DNA of 64,000 nucleotides from Desulfosporosinus sp. (GCA_003513495.1 DOPM01000033.1:68674-132673); one strand, 5' to 3'. Positions 17,415 to 26,163 are shown, numbered from the stretch's first letter. The notes: generated from the sequence alone by a model not told the origin. A program made the numbers and translations.

Positions 17415-18638
17415 ATGACAGAAAAGAAAACGCCACTACTGGACGAACTGGAAACAGGTAAATGGCCCAGTTTTGTGACGGAAATTAAGCGCGCTGCAGT
17501 GAAGAGTGAAGCTGCAGGCGAATTGCTCCAAGTCTTGGAAAAGTCCTATGTTCAACGCAGAGGTCACTGGAAACACGGTGGAATTGTTGGAGTTAGAGGT
17601 TACGGCGGTGGAGTAATCGGCCGTTATGTGGATGAGCCTCAAAATTTCCCTAATATTGCAGAGTTCCATACAGTTCGCTTACTTCAACCTTCTGGCTGGT
17701 TCTACAATACTAAAGCATTACGTACTGTCTGTGATATTTGGGAAAAGTACGGTAGTGGTTTAACTAACATGCATGGTTCCACAGGAGATATTATTCTTCT
17801 CGGATGTAAAACTGAGCATATTCAACCAATTTTCGACGAGTTTAGTGAAGCTGGGTTTGACCTCGGTGGTTCAGGTTCTTGCTTAAGAACTCCTAACTGT
17901 TGCGTTGGACCAGGACGTTGCGAACATGCTTGCTATGATACTCTTGAAGCATGTTATAATGTTACGAACGAATTCATGGATGAGCTTCATCGTCCTATGT
18001 GGCCATATAAGAGCAAAATTAAGTTCTCCGGTTGTGCAAATGACTGTACTTCTTCTATTGCTCGTTCTGACTGCTCTGTAATTGGTACTTGGCGCGATAC
18101 TTTAAGAATTGACCAAGATGCTGTAAAAGAGTATGTTGCAAATAAATTTGATGTTCAAGGAATTGTTTGTGACAAGTGCCCAACAAAATGCCTCACCTTC
18201 AATGCAGAGACTCAAGAACTCAGCGTAGTCGGAGAAGACTGCACACGTTGCATGCATTGTATTAACATGATGCCTAAAGCAATTGCACCTGGAAAAGAGA
18301 AGGGTGCTACCATATTGATCGGTGGGAAATCCACAATCGTTCAGTCCGCTTTCATGTCTTGGGTTATTGTGCCATTCATGAAAATGGAATCAGAAGACGA
18401 TTTTGCAGAGTTTAAAGATCTTATGCGCCGTATTTGGGAGTGGTGGGATGAGTTCGGTAAATCCCGCGAGCGGATTGGTGAAACAATTTACCGCTTAGGA
18501 ATGACAAAATTCCTCAAAGGAATTGAAGTTGAGCCTGTACCGCAAATGGTCTTCCGCCCACGTGCTAACCCATATGTGTTCTGGAATCAAGATGATCTTG
18601 ACAGAAGCGGAACAGCACTCGACGGATCGAAGCTCTAA
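17415..18638 (+). CDS. dsrA: Dissimilatory sulfite reductase, alpha subunit
   Basis: A 407-residue subunit of the cytoplasmic enzyme that reduces sulfite in sulfate respiration. The siroheme-coupled [4Fe-4S] cluster ligands are present as C156-x5-C162 (CLRTPNC) and C207-x3-C211 (CANDC). A ferredoxin domain at about residues 245-290 binds a second cluster through C252, C255, C259 and CTRCMHC. These are the reductive-type DsrA marks. The ATG at 17415 follows ACGGAGGGTG. An in-frame ATG at 17301 lies inside the ferredoxin gene and would add an unrelated N-terminus. dsrB follows after 38 bp. Confidence 0.97.
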   Translation: MTEKKTPLLDELETGKWPSFVTEIKRAAVKSEAAGELLQVLEKSYVQRRGHWKHGGIVGVRGYGGGVIGRYVDEPQNFPNIAEFHTVRLLQPSGWFYNTKALRTVCDIWEKYGSGLTNMHGSTGDIILLGCKTEHIQPIFDEFSEAGFDLGGSGSCLRTPNCCVGPGRCEHACYDTLEACYNVTNEFMDELHRPMWPYKSKIKFSGCANDCTSSIARSDCSVIGTWRDTLRIDQDAVKEYVANKFDVQGIVCDKCPTKCLTFNAETQELSVVGEDCTRCMHCINMMPKAIAPGKEKGATILIGGKSTIVQSAFMSWVIVPFMKMESEDDFAEFKDLMRRIWEWWDEFGKSRERIGETIYRLGMTKFLKGIEVEPVPQMVFRPRANPYVFWNQDDLDRSGTALDGSKL

Positions 18639-18676
18639 TTTTAAAATAATAAGTAGCTAACGAGAGGTGGATAACG

Positions 18677-19735
18677 ATGGCAATTTTAGATCAAGGACCT
18701 CCGCATTATAAAAAGATGCTTCCTCCGATTGTACAAGAAAACTATGGGCAATGGAAATATCACGAGATTCCTAGTCCCGGTGTACTCAAACACGTTGCTG
18801 AAAGCGGTGCAGCATTATATAGTGTCCGTGTAGGTTCCCCGCGTTTAGTCAGTGTTGATTTTGTTCGTGATTTATGTGTAATAGCTGACGATTACTGTGA
18901 TGGATTCCTTCGCTTTACAACCCGCAACAATGTTGAATTCTTAGTTTCTGATGAGGCTAAACTCCAACCATTACTCGACCATTTAGATTCTAAAGGCTAT
19001 TGTGTTGGTGGAACAGGGGCATCCGTTAGTAATATAGTTCATACCCAAGGATGGGTTCACTGCCATACACCGGCTACTGATGCTTCAGGTGTCGTTAAAG
19101 CCGTTATGGATGACTTATATGAGTATTTCAATACCATGAAGCTCCCAGCTAAACTAAAAATGGGCTTAGCTTGTTGCTTAAATATGTGTGGAGCCGCTCA
19201 CTGCAGTGACATCGCTATTGTTGGTGTTCATAGAACTCCACCTCGTATTAACCACGATATAATTCGTAAAGGGACTGAGATTCCAAGTTTGGTAGCTAGC
19301 TGCCCAACTGGAGCTATTCGTCCAGACCCGAAAAACAAGAGCGTTATCGTTAATGAAGACAAATGTATGTATTGCGGTAACTGCTACACAATGTCTCCTG
19401 CTATGGAAATCTATGATCCTAAGAACGATGGTATTGCGATTCTTATTGGTGGTAAAACCTCCAATGCTCGTACAGCACCTAGCTTCTCACGGATGGTAAT
19501 TCCATTCCTTCCAAACACTGCACCTCGTTGGCCTGAGACAACAGAAGCAATTCGTAAAATTGTTGAACTCTGGATTGCTAATGCACGTCAAGGAGAGCGC
19601 GTGGGTGAGTGGGTTGAGAGGATTGGCTGGGAGAAATTCTTCTCCATGGCTGAGCTTCCTTTCTCAGATATGTTGATTGACGATTATATCTTCTCCAGAG
19701 AAACTTTCCGTACTTCAGCACAATTCAAGTTCTAA
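18677..19735 (+). CDS. dsrB: Dissimilatory sulfite reductase, beta subunit
   Basis: A 352-residue partner of DsrA. The typical HTQGWVHCHTPATDASG stretch holds C129, and CCLNMCG with C166, C167, C171 gives the remaining cluster ligands. The ferredoxin domain has an early ligand in ASCPTGAIRP (C209) and CMYCGNC at about 230-236. ATG after GAGAGGTGG. The alpha2beta2 enzyme works with DsrC and receives electrons from DsrMK or soluble carriers. dsrD follows after 35 bp. Confidence 0.97.
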   Translation: MAILDQGPPHYKKMLPPIVQENYGQWKYHEIPSPGVLKHVAESGAALYSVRVGSPRLVSVDFVRDLCVIADDYCDGFLRFTTRNNVEFLVSDEAKLQPLLDHLDSKGYCVGGTGASVSNIVHTQGWVHCHTPATDASGVVKAVMDDLYEYFNTMKLPAKLKMGLACCLNMCGAAHCSDIAIVGVHRTPPRINHDIIRKGTEIPSLVASCPTGAIRPDPKNKSVIVNEDKCMYCGNCYTMSPAMEIYDPKNDGIAILIGGKTSNARTAPSFSRMVIPFLPNTAPRWPETTEAIRKIVELWIANARQGERVGEWVERIGWEKFFSMAELPFSDMLIDDYIFSRETFRTSAQFKF

Positions 19736-19770
19736 ACCTAAGGAATAATGTAGAAAGTTGGTATTTTAAA

Positions 19771-19992
19771 ATGGCAAGAGGACCAGCGGATCCCGTAGTC
19801 AAAGCGAAAGTTCTAGAATATCTTGGCAAAGTTCAAAAAGCTAAGAGTAGAGACGTAGCAGTTGCTATTGGGGCTTCAAAAAGCGATGTTGATAACGCAG
19901 TAAAAGAACTTACTGCAGAAGACCTCGTTGAGTATCTCTACATTACGACCACATTTATCTGCTTAAAAGGCAAGGTACAAACCCCAGATTAA
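19771..19992 (+). CDS. dsrD: DsrD, winged-helix activator of sulfite reductase
   Basis: A 73-residue protein, close to the usual 70-80 residue length. It shows the winged-helix pattern, with VVKAKVLEYLGK, the helix KSRDVAVAIGASKSDVDNAV and the wing DLVEYLYITTTFICL. DsrD has been shown in other sulfate reducers to bind DsrAB and stimulate sulfite reduction rather than to act as a classical DNA-binding regulator. Its ribosome site is weak, so it may rely on coupling with dsrB. Confidence 0.95.
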   Translation: MARGPADPVVKAKVLEYLGKVQKAKSRDVAVAIGASKSDVDNAVKELTAEDLVEYLYITTTFICLKGKVQTPD

Positions 19993-20047
19993 GAATATCT
20001 GATCTTTTTATAGTACAGATATAGCTAAAACAATCATAACGTATATA

Positions 20048-20122
20048 GACCATCCTAAATGCTCGATGTCCCTGTTTCTGCTGATTCATATCCGCATTAT
20101 TGGGACGGGTTTTAGGATGGTC
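20048..20122 (+). terminator. Terminator after dsrD
   Basis: GACCATCCTAAA and TTTAGGATGGTC pair perfectly across 51 nt that contain further short complementarity (GTCCC with GGGAC), followed by AATTTTAT. It separates dsrABD from dsrN. Confidence 0.7.
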
Positions 20123-20330
20123 AATTTTATCCGATGACTACCAGCCGTAAGACTCCCATCATCTATAAGTACGAAAGTATCCAGTGACGAAACTCGGGTG
20201 AGGGTTTCGCCTAAGCCGCCTGCTCCAAAGAAAAACGGCGCAGGTTGCTTTCGCCGAACCGCAAACTACACAGAACAGCAAACTCCATCTGAAGCTAAGA
20301 ATCACTTGATCGCTCCTGACCAAATTCTCC
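20123..20330. other. Intergenic GC-rich stretch before dsrN, no gene seen
   Basis: About 200 bp with short inverted repeats and a higher GC content than other gaps. No ribosome-bound frame of useful length is present. It could be the dsrN leader or remnant mobile DNA; nothing firmer is visible. Confidence 0.35.
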
Positions 20331-20348
20331 AAGAAAGGTGTGGGTATT

Positions 20349-21809
20349 ATGCTAACACTACCTCAAAATGAACAAATTGCCAAAAATGTCCCTCGCTTAG
20401 TAATTGGAGCACCTCAGGGGCGAAGTGGAAAAACAACGTTTACCTTGGGACTACTTAGGGCTTTTGCACGGCATGGGATGTCAGTACAACCCTTTAAAAA
20501 GGGACCAGATTATATCGATGCCAGTTGGCATACTGCTGCCGCAGGGCATACTTGTCGCAATTTAGACTCCTTTTTCATGAAGAAAAGAGAAATATGTCGT
20601 TCGATATTCGATCAATCCATTGATAAAAACATGACTATTATAGAAGGCGCAATGGGACTTTACGATGGCTTAGACTTACAAGGAAGCAGCTCTACTGCTG
20701 AAATAGCCAAAGTAACTCAATCCCCAGTGCTATTAGTAATCGATGCAACCCGCATGACTCGTAGTATTGCTGCGATGGTTATGGGTTACCAACATTTTGA
20801 CCCAGATGTTCAAATCGTTGGTGTCATTCTTAATAAGGTGGCACGGGCTCGTCATGAAAAGATGGCTCGTGAGGCTATAGAAGAGTTCTGCAAAATTCCT
20901 GTTGTTGGAGCAATTCCGAAAGATGTTAACTTATGCATCCCTGACCGTCACCTAGGACTTGTTACAAATGGTGAAATGCATGAAACGGACAAGTTACTAG
21001 ATTATTTTGCGGATGTTATCAGTGAACATGTCGACTTAAACACAATTATCACCTTAGCTCAAAGTGCGCCTGAACTTCCAAGATATTCAGAATCTATGGT
21101 ATCTAACCTAGGAGAATACTCCCTACGAAACAATGGGTTAAAGCCTAAAATTGGAATTATTCAGGATGCCTCATTTAGTTTTTATTATCCAGAAAATATC
21201 GAAGCACTAGAAGCTTTAGGAGCGGAATTAGCTCCCATTAGTGCTCTTTATGATATACAACTTCCCCATGATCTTGACGCTCTTTACATTGGTGGAGGTT
21301 TTCCTGAGGTCTTTGCTGCTCAGCTTGAAGAAAACCTATTGCTGCGCAGAGATATAAGATTAGCAGGTGAAAAAGGATTGCCGATTTATGCAGAGTGTGG
21401 TGGGCTTATGTATCTAGGTCGCAGCATAAGGACTTCTTCTCAAAACTACGAAATGGTTGGATTGCTTCCACTGGATACTCAGATGGAAAGCAAACCACAA
21501 GGTCATGGATATACGATTATGGAAGCGAATCCTGGTCAACTCTGGTTTGCAGAAAAGACTGAGATTAGGGGGCATGAATTTCATAATTCCCGAGTTGTTA
21601 ACTTAGCACCTGATGTCAAGTTTGGCCTAAAGGTTAAACGAGGGCACGGGATGGACGGTCAACATGATGGAATCTGTTATAAGAATACCTTTGCTTCCTA
21701 TAACCACATTCATGCTCTGGGCTGTCCTGAATGGGCTGAAAGCATGATAAAATTAGCGTTAGATTACAACCCTTCAAAGTGGGTACAAATCAAAAAAGTG
21801 TCAGGCTAA
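20349..21809 (+). CDS. dsrN: DsrN / cobyrinate a,c-diamide synthase-like amidase
   Basis: A 486-residue protein of the CbiA/CobB family. Its N-terminal ATPase domain has the deviant P-loop APQGRSGKTTFTLGLLRAF and the conserved KKGPDYID; the C-terminal glutamine amidotransferase domain has the nucleophile Cys in YAECGGLMYLGR and the His in GHEFHNS. In corrin synthesis such enzymes amidate the a and c side chains. In dsr clusters the homologue DsrN is proposed to amidate siroheme for sulfite reductase. The position just after dsrABD, with no other corrin gene around, favours DsrN here. The ATG at 20349 has AAAGGTG eight bases upstream; a GTG at 20340 touches that site. Confidence 0.88.
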   Translation: MLTLPQNEQIAKNVPRLVIGAPQGRSGKTTFTLGLLRAFARHGMSVQPFKKGPDYIDASWHTAAAGHTCRNLDSFFMKKREICRSIFDQSIDKNMTIIEGAMGLYDGLDLQGSSSTAEIAKVTQSPVLLVIDATRMTRSIAAMVMGYQHFDPDVQIVGVILNKVARARHEKMAREAIEEFCKIPVVGAIPKDVNLCIPDRHLGLVTNGEMHETDKLLDYFADVISEHVDLNTIITLAQSAPELPRYSESMVSNLGEYSLRNNGLKPKIGIIQDASFSFYYPENIEALEALGAELAPISALYDIQLPHDLDALYIGGGFPEVFAAQLEENLLLRRDIRLAGEKGLPIYAECGGLMYLGRSIRTSSQNYEMVGLLPLDTQMESKPQGHGYTIMEANPGQLWFAEKTEIRGHEFHNSRVVNLAPDVKFGLKVKRGHGMDGQHDGICYKNTFASYNHIHALGCPEWAESMIKLALDYNPSKWVQIKKVSG

Positions 21810-21864
21810 TATGTATTGTATAACAGTCAACTAATGAGTGTTATGTATTAAAAATGATTATACT

Positions 21865-21922
21865 GAATGATAGTAAGAAACTTTTCGGAGGAGGAGCTTC
21901 TAACTATCATTCTTAATTTTTT
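21865..21922 (+). terminator. Terminator after dsrN
   Basis: GAATGATAGT pairs with ACTATCATTC, with extra pairing (AGAA with TTCT) inside, followed by TTAATTTTTTGG. It closes the sulfite-reduction region. The remaining 240 bp before the LysR gene are AT-rich with no gene. Confidence 0.8.
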
Positions 21923-22161
21923 GGTATACTTATACAACCTTTTTTGTAAAAAGATGAGTAACCATCTGGCTAATAAATCCTTTGGATGATATTATAGTAA
22001 TAACATGTTCTAATCTTAAATATTTGCTTTTTAAATCAAACCATAGGAGAATAGTTATATCTGGTCATTGCATTATTTTATGATCAAAGTCTTATTATCC
22101 TTTGAAGCACTATGAATAGGAGAGCTATTATATATAGGATCTAGGAAGGGGATACATCATC

Positions 22162-23103
22162 ATGGAACAACACCTTCTTGTCTTCAAAGAGGTGGCAGAA
22201 ACTAGAAACATTACATTAGCAGCTAAAAAGCTTCACATGAGCCAACCCAGTATAAGTTTGCAGATTCAAAACTTAGAAAATCAGTATGGTGCACGTTTTT
22301 TTGACCGCACCAACAAAGGTGTCACTCTAACTAAAGAGGGTAAAATTTTCTACGCTCATGTGCGCAGTGTATTGGATATTCTGTCGAACGCCAAAGAGCA
22401 GATAAGTGCTTTAGCGAAGGATCAGAGAGGGCTTATTTATCTAGGTGCAACTCTTACAATTGGAGAATATATTCTTCCCAATATCCTAGCGTTCTTGTTT
22501 AAGACTCATCCGGACGTGGATTTTAAAGTGAAAATTGCTAACACAGAGTCAATTTCTCAAGATGTACTTGAGAAAAAGCTGCACATTGGATTGATTGAAG
22601 GACCAGTGCCTCAGCATAAAGACCTAAACGTCGAGAATTTCTGGGAAGATGAATTGGTTGTTGTCATTTCAAATTTCCATCCTTGGGCCTCAAGAAAAAG
22701 CATCACCCTTGCTGAACTTCCCAATGAGCGCCTTGTGACTCGAGAAGATGGTTCAGGAACTCGTAAGGTTATGGAGATGGCACTACAAGAGAGAGGTCTC
22801 GATCCAGATCAATTAAATGTTTCAATGGAATTAGGTAGTACTCAGGCCATTAAACAGCTGGTCTCGGCGGGGCTTGGGATTACCATCATATCTTCATTAA
22901 CTGTCAGTCGAGAAGGGGATCAAAAACTATTTAAAACTCTAAAAATTCAAGATGCGCCTATTTATCGACCACTTAGTATCCTTACCAATGCTCGGACCAC
23001 ACAAACTAAGGATGAACGTATATTAATTAACCTACTCCATGATCATAGGTTACTTTCGGATGTTCTAAGCAGGGATTATAACGAAATTTTAGATCTCGAA
23101 TAA
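22162..23103 (+). CDS. LysR-family transcriptional regulator
   Basis: A 313-residue LysR protein. The winged HTH occupies residues about 1-60 (VAETRNITLAAKKLHMSQPS, then LQIQNLENQYGARFFDRTNK). The effector-binding part follows from about residue 90, in the CysL/CysB-like group by general appearance (GYQ is replaced by IYLGATLTIGEYILPNIL). Such regulators often govern sulfur or nitrogen genes and bind T-N11-A sites. ATG after GGAAGGGG. It lies 0.35 kb after dsrN and 49 bp before a nitrilase-family gene, which is probably cotranscribed. Whether it regulates dsr genes is only a guess. Confidence 0.92.
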   Translation: MEQHLLVFKEVAETRNITLAAKKLHMSQPSISLQIQNLENQYGARFFDRTNKGVTLTKEGKIFYAHVRSVLDILSNAKEQISALAKDQRGLIYLGATLTIGEYILPNILAFLFKTHPDVDFKVKIANTESISQDVLEKKLHIGLIEGPVPQHKDLNVENFWEDELVVVISNFHPWASRKSITLAELPNERLVTREDGSGTRKVMEMALQERGLDPDQLNVSMELGSTQAIKQLVSAGLGITIISSLTVSREGDQKLFKTLKIQDAPIYRPLSILTNARTTQTKDERILINLLHDHRLLSDVLSRDYNEILDLE

Positions 23104-23152
23104 GATCGCACTCACAAGTTAGTGAAGTACTAGGAAGGACCAGGACAAGTTT

Positions 23153-24004
23153 ATGGAAAAGGATTGCCGAATTGGACTCGTTCAGATGGAATCTAGGGTA
23201 GGGGACACTGAATATAATTTCAAGAACATTGCTAGTTTGGCTATGCTAGCAAAGAAGCAGGATATCTCCATATTATGCTTTCCGGAATGTGTATTGGATG
23301 GTTATTCACCCCAGGATGCGGCAGAAATCGGGAATACCATCGATAGTCTCTGGATTAATCGCTTAAAAGAGTGCTCTGAAGACCTGGGAATGACTCTTTT
23401 GGTCGGTATGGTGGAAAAAAGACCAGATTCTAACAAGCCCTTTATATCACAAGTTATTTTATCTCCAAGTGAAGATCCTAAAGTTTATCGCAAAGTTCAT
23501 TTGGGTCGAAGTGAACTGGATTATTTTACACCAGGAGATAGCTTTCCGGTTTTCTCTGCCCATGGTGCGACATTCGCCGTGGGAATCTGTTGGGACTGGC
23601 ATTTTCCAGAAACGGCTGCTATCTATTCCCTCAAAGGTGCCGAGATTCTATTTGCTCCCCACGCTTCTCCTATGGTAGCTGGAGATCGAAAACAAATCTG
23701 GTTGCGTTATTTAGGCGCTCGTGCCTATGATAATTCTGTCTACCTTGGCGCTTGTAATTTAATGGGAAGTAATGGAAGATCTAAAGAATTCAGCGGGGGA
23801 GCTTTAGTCATAGGCCCAAAGGGAGACCTGTTTGATCAGTCACAAATGAGTAAAGAAGGAATACTAGCAGCAACTCTTTCCGCAGATCGAATTAACCATA
23901 TAAGACGCCCTGAACGCTCATCTATGCGAGATAGCTTCTTTTTAGCGGATCGACGCAAGGAACTTTATCATGAACTAATTGAACTGGATGTTATGACTAA
24001 ATAA
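23153..24004 (+). CDS. Carbon-nitrogen hydrolase (nitrilase superfamily)
   Basis: A 283-residue amidase-type enzyme. The catalytic triad is visible: Glu in LCFPECVLDGY, Lys in YRKVHLGRSELDYFTPG and Cys in VGICWDWHFPETA. These enzymes hydrolyse amides or nitriles of small carboxylates; the substrate here cannot be told. ATG after AGGAAGGACC. It is 49 bp downstream of the LysR gene and followed by a strong terminator, giving a two-gene unit. Confidence 0.92.
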   Translation: MEKDCRIGLVQMESRVGDTEYNFKNIASLAMLAKKQDISILCFPECVLDGYSPQDAAEIGNTIDSLWINRLKECSEDLGMTLLVGMVEKRPDSNKPFISQVILSPSEDPKVYRKVHLGRSELDYFTPGDSFPVFSAHGATFAVGICWDWHFPETAAIYSLKGAEILFAPHASPMVAGDRKQIWLRYLGARAYDNSVYLGACNLMGSNGRSKEFSGGALVIGPKGDLFDQSQMSKEGILAATLSADRINHIRRPERSSMRDSFFLADRRKELYHELIELDVMTK

Positions 24005-24012
24005 GAATATAT

Positions 24013-24049
24013 AAAAACCCTTCCCATTATTAAGCTGGGAAGGGTTTTT
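24013..24049 (+). terminator. Rho-independent terminator after the nitrilase gene
   Basis: AAAAACCCTTCCCA and TGGGAAGGGTTTTT form a perfect 14-bp stem with a 9-nt loop and end in T5. Confidence 0.92.
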
Positions 24050-24060
24050 GGCTTCTTTAT

Positions 24061-24102
24061 ACTAGTCAGAAAGTATAAACTTGCGTTATATACTTTGCTA
24101 GT
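24061..24102. repeat. Palindromic dispersed repeat, copy 1
   Basis: A near-perfect palindrome (ACTAG ... AAAGTATA ... TATACTTT ... CTAGT). Its central 29 nt, 24066-24094, recur identically but inverted at 53623-53651, which marks a dispersed element rather than a gene-specific terminator. Confidence 0.75.
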
Positions 24103-24133
24103 AAAGTGCAACAACTAGGGAGTTCTCTTTATA

Positions 24134-24439
24134 TTACCAGTTGTTGCGTGAACGAGGCTGGTAGCAGTCTCTGCAATAAACTGGACGTTCACCTGATGGT
24201 TGGAAAGGTACAGTGGTTTCTTTTCCACAGGTAGCACAAATAGCTGGGAACATTTCACGTGGCTGGCGAGAAAAACCGCCGCCATTATCTCTATTCTGCG
24301 CTTTTCGAGCAGCACGACATTCTGGGCAACGTCCAGGCTCATTCGTGAACCCTTTTTCCGCATAGAATTCTTGTTCTGAAGCTGTAAATTCGAAATCACG
24401 ACCGCACTCTTTGCATACTAGAATTTTGTCACTAAACAT
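24134..24439 (-). CDS. Zinc-ribbon protein (CxxC-x20-CxxC type)
   Basis: A 101-residue protein with two zinc-ribbon units: VCKECGRDFEF with RCPECRAARKA, and AICATCGKETTV with YCRDCYQPRSRNNW. This is the probable zinc-ribbon/CxxC-x20-CxxC layout of small proteins in soil Firmicutes and Chloroflexi. The ends are basic and aromatic, which fits nucleic acid binding, but no function is known. The start ATG follows GGAGGTTTTTTA. Confidence 0.8.
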   Translation of the reverse strand: MFSDKILVCKECGRDFEFTASEQEFYAEKGFTNEPGRCPECRAARKAQNRDNGGGFSRQPREMFPAICATCGKETTVPFQPSGERPVYCRDCYQPRSRNNW

Positions 24440-24707
24440 TAAAAAACCTCCGCCTATTTATTACCCGCGACATGGGAAGTTCAGCATCTTCCCAGAGCCT
24501 TAGGCAATCGAGAAGCTTTATGGAAATCCTCAAGTACTTCGAGCATCTTCATTATAACGAAGTACAAAATATTAGTCAATGCTTCCCACCTTAATTTTGT
24601 CCTACATATTACCAAATTAGGATGATAGAAGGTGATAAATCTGGGGATTTGTGGGCATTATTAGGTTATAATTTGCACTATTTTGACATGCTAAAATTTT
24701 ATAAATA

Positions 24708-25025
24708 ATGCTCAGCGTCATAATTGGTGTCTTCTTGAATAACAATAAACCTATAGCCATCAAATTCAAAAGACAGGGGATGACCGCTTTGGAGAACGGT
24801 GTTATTGAGATACTCCCGGAACGAATTCTTGGCATGCAGAGACTTGAGGCCTTATTCAAGGAAAAAGGCTATTTGATATGTCAGTCGAGTGGAGAAAAGA
24901 TCTATGACTTTGAAGAGATAGTAGCGGTCTTTTTACCACTTAGTTCATCGACTGATCAGGTTATGACTGTACGTAATGATATGGCAACAGAATTTATGCA
25001 TAAATGTCTTTTAAGCATTCCTTAA
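24708..25025 (+). CDS. Hypothetical protein, 105 aa
   Basis: The translated product looks protein-like, with a hydrophobic start (MLSVIIGVFLNNNKPIAIKF) and an ordered middle (EILPERILGMQRLEALFKEK). No clear ribosome site precedes the ATG at 24708; the ATG at 24780 is an alternative with a weak GGGG just ahead. No family is recognised. It lies between the zinc-ribbon gene and the pilus operon and is not clearly part of either. Confidence 0.4.
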   Translation: MLSVIIGVFLNNNKPIAIKFKRQGMTALENGVIEILPERILGMQRLEALFKEKGYLICQSSGEKIYDFEEIVAVFLPLSSSTDQVMTVRNDMATEFMHKCLLSIP

Positions 25026-25095
25026 TTGAATAGTAAGTAATTAAAGAGGTATTAGTTCAAGTATGTTTAGTCATAAGAAGTGTGCTTATTTATAA

Positions 25096-25127
25096 GAAGG
25101 TTGGGCTGTTTATTAGCTCAACCTTCA
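25096..25127. terminator. Hairpin before the Tad pilus leader
   Basis: GAAGGTTG pairs with CAACCTTC, extended by GCT with AGC, around a short loop. It can stop transcription from the hypothetical gene ahead of the pilus operon. Confidence 0.5.
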
Positions 25128-25164
25128 AACATTTTAAAAAAACTAACTCAAGAATCATTCATTT

Positions 25165-25260
25165 ACACAATGCAAAAGGCTTATACTTGTTTAAACTTTT
25201 AAAGTTAGGACTAAAGACTAGGACTATGTGGTCTTCAATTACGACTATTGCCTCATGGCT
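25165..25260 (+). promoter_or_regulatory. Possible structured leader of the pilus operon, weakly like a c-di-GMP-I riboswitch
   Basis: TGCAAAA at about 25170 and TTGCCT at about 25247-25252 could close an outer stem, and GGACTAAAGACTAGGACTA between them loosely follows the GGAC-GCAAAG-CC core of GEMM-I. The match is incomplete, so this is only a suggestion. A TATAAT at about 25279 lies downstream. Confidence 0.25.
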
Positions 25261-25331
25261 TCATAAACGCTGTCAGCCTATAATAAAATTAAGAAAAACT
25301 ACTATGGTAGATAATAAAGGAGGATAATGAG

Positions 25332-25505
25332 ATGAAAGCAAAAATAATGGGGCTTCTCAGAGATGAAGAGGGCCAGGGAATGGTTGAGTATGGACTTATT
25401 ATTGGGCTGATTTCAGTTGTTGCTATAACAGCAATTGTTGCAATTGGTCCAAAAGTTGCGGATTATTTTAACGATGCTAATACTGATATGCCAGCAGTCG
25501 ATTAA
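25332..25505 (+). CDS. flp: Flp/Fap-type pilin
   Basis: A 57-residue class IVb pilin precursor. The leader MKAKIMGLLRDEEGQGMVEY has the type IVb pattern G-x4-E-Y ending in the hydrophobic helix GLIIGLISVVAITAIVAIG. Cleavage is expected just after a Gly by the prepilin peptidase encoded next. It forms the adhesive Tad pilus fibre. AAAGGAGG at good spacing indicates strong translation, as expected for the major pilin. A terminator hairpin follows, which would let the pilin be made in excess over the assembly proteins. Confidence 0.93.
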   Translation: MKAKIMGLLRDEEGQGMVEYGLIIGLISVVAITAIVAIGPKVADYFNDANTDMPAVD

Positions 25506-25590
25506 TATTTCGCAATTATATTAATGATTTATAAATCTGTGTTGTAAACCGTACCGTTTCATTTATAAATTTGCTGACCAACATAACTCC

Positions 25591-25619
25591 AGAACCCTAC
25601 TGTTTCAGTAGGGTTCTTT
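25591..25619 (+). terminator. Terminator after the pilin gene
   Basis: AGAACCCTACTG and CAGTAGGGTTCT form a perfect 12-bp stem with a 3-nt loop, then TTATTC. It probably sets the pilin-to-assembly-protein ratio by partial termination. Confidence 0.8.
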
Positions 25620-25641
25620 ATTCAAAGAAAGGGGATAGGAT

Positions 25642-26163
25642 ATGGGAGTGAATGAGCTTACTCTAGGATTAACTTTAGGAATAGCTGCTTTTACCGATTG
25701 GAGAGAGCACAAGATTTATAACAAATTGTTACTTCCTGCCTTCACAATTGCACTTTTACTTAATACCTTACAAGATGGGGTATCAGGATTGACTAGTAGT
25801 CTATTAGGTGCAGTTATGGGTTTTGCCTTACTCCTTATCCCGTATCTTATGGGGGGGATGGGCGCAGGGGATGTAAAGTTGCTTGCAGTCATCGGAGCTT
25901 TTGGTGGTATAATGTTTGTTCTTACTAGTTTTCTTTACGGAGCCGTCATAGGCGGAGTCATTTCGCTCTATTTACTTGTTCGACGTCAAACTCTGGGAAA
26001 TACACTTAAGTATTTCTTGCTCTTTTTTTTAATACTCAGAAAACCTCAACAGTTTTCTAATGCTATAAACAACACTAACAAAGAAAAATTTCCCTATGGT
26101 ATAGCAATTGTTATAGGGACATTCATAGCTTTTTTCTTACCTTTAGGAGGATGGTCGCTATGA
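25642..26163 (+). CDS. tadV: Prepilin peptidase, TadV/CpaA type
   Basis: A 173-residue A24-family membrane aspartic peptidase. The two catalytic Asp sites are TDWREHKIYN near residue 18 and the GGMGAGDVKLLA motif near residue 75. Five or six hydrophobic segments are visible. It cleaves the Flp pilin and pseudopilins TadE/TadF at the cytoplasmic face. AAAGGGGATAGG precedes the ATG. Its stop overlaps the tadE start in ATGA, so the two are translationally coupled. Confidence 0.92.
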   Translation: MGVNELTLGLTLGIAAFTDWREHKIYNKLLLPAFTIALLLNTLQDGVSGLTSSLLGAVMGFALLLIPYLMGGMGAGDVKLLAVIGAFGGIMFVLTSFLYGAVIGGVISLYLLVRRQTLGNTLKYFLLFFLILRKPQQFSNAINNTNKEKFPYGIAIVIGTFIAFFLPLGGWSL

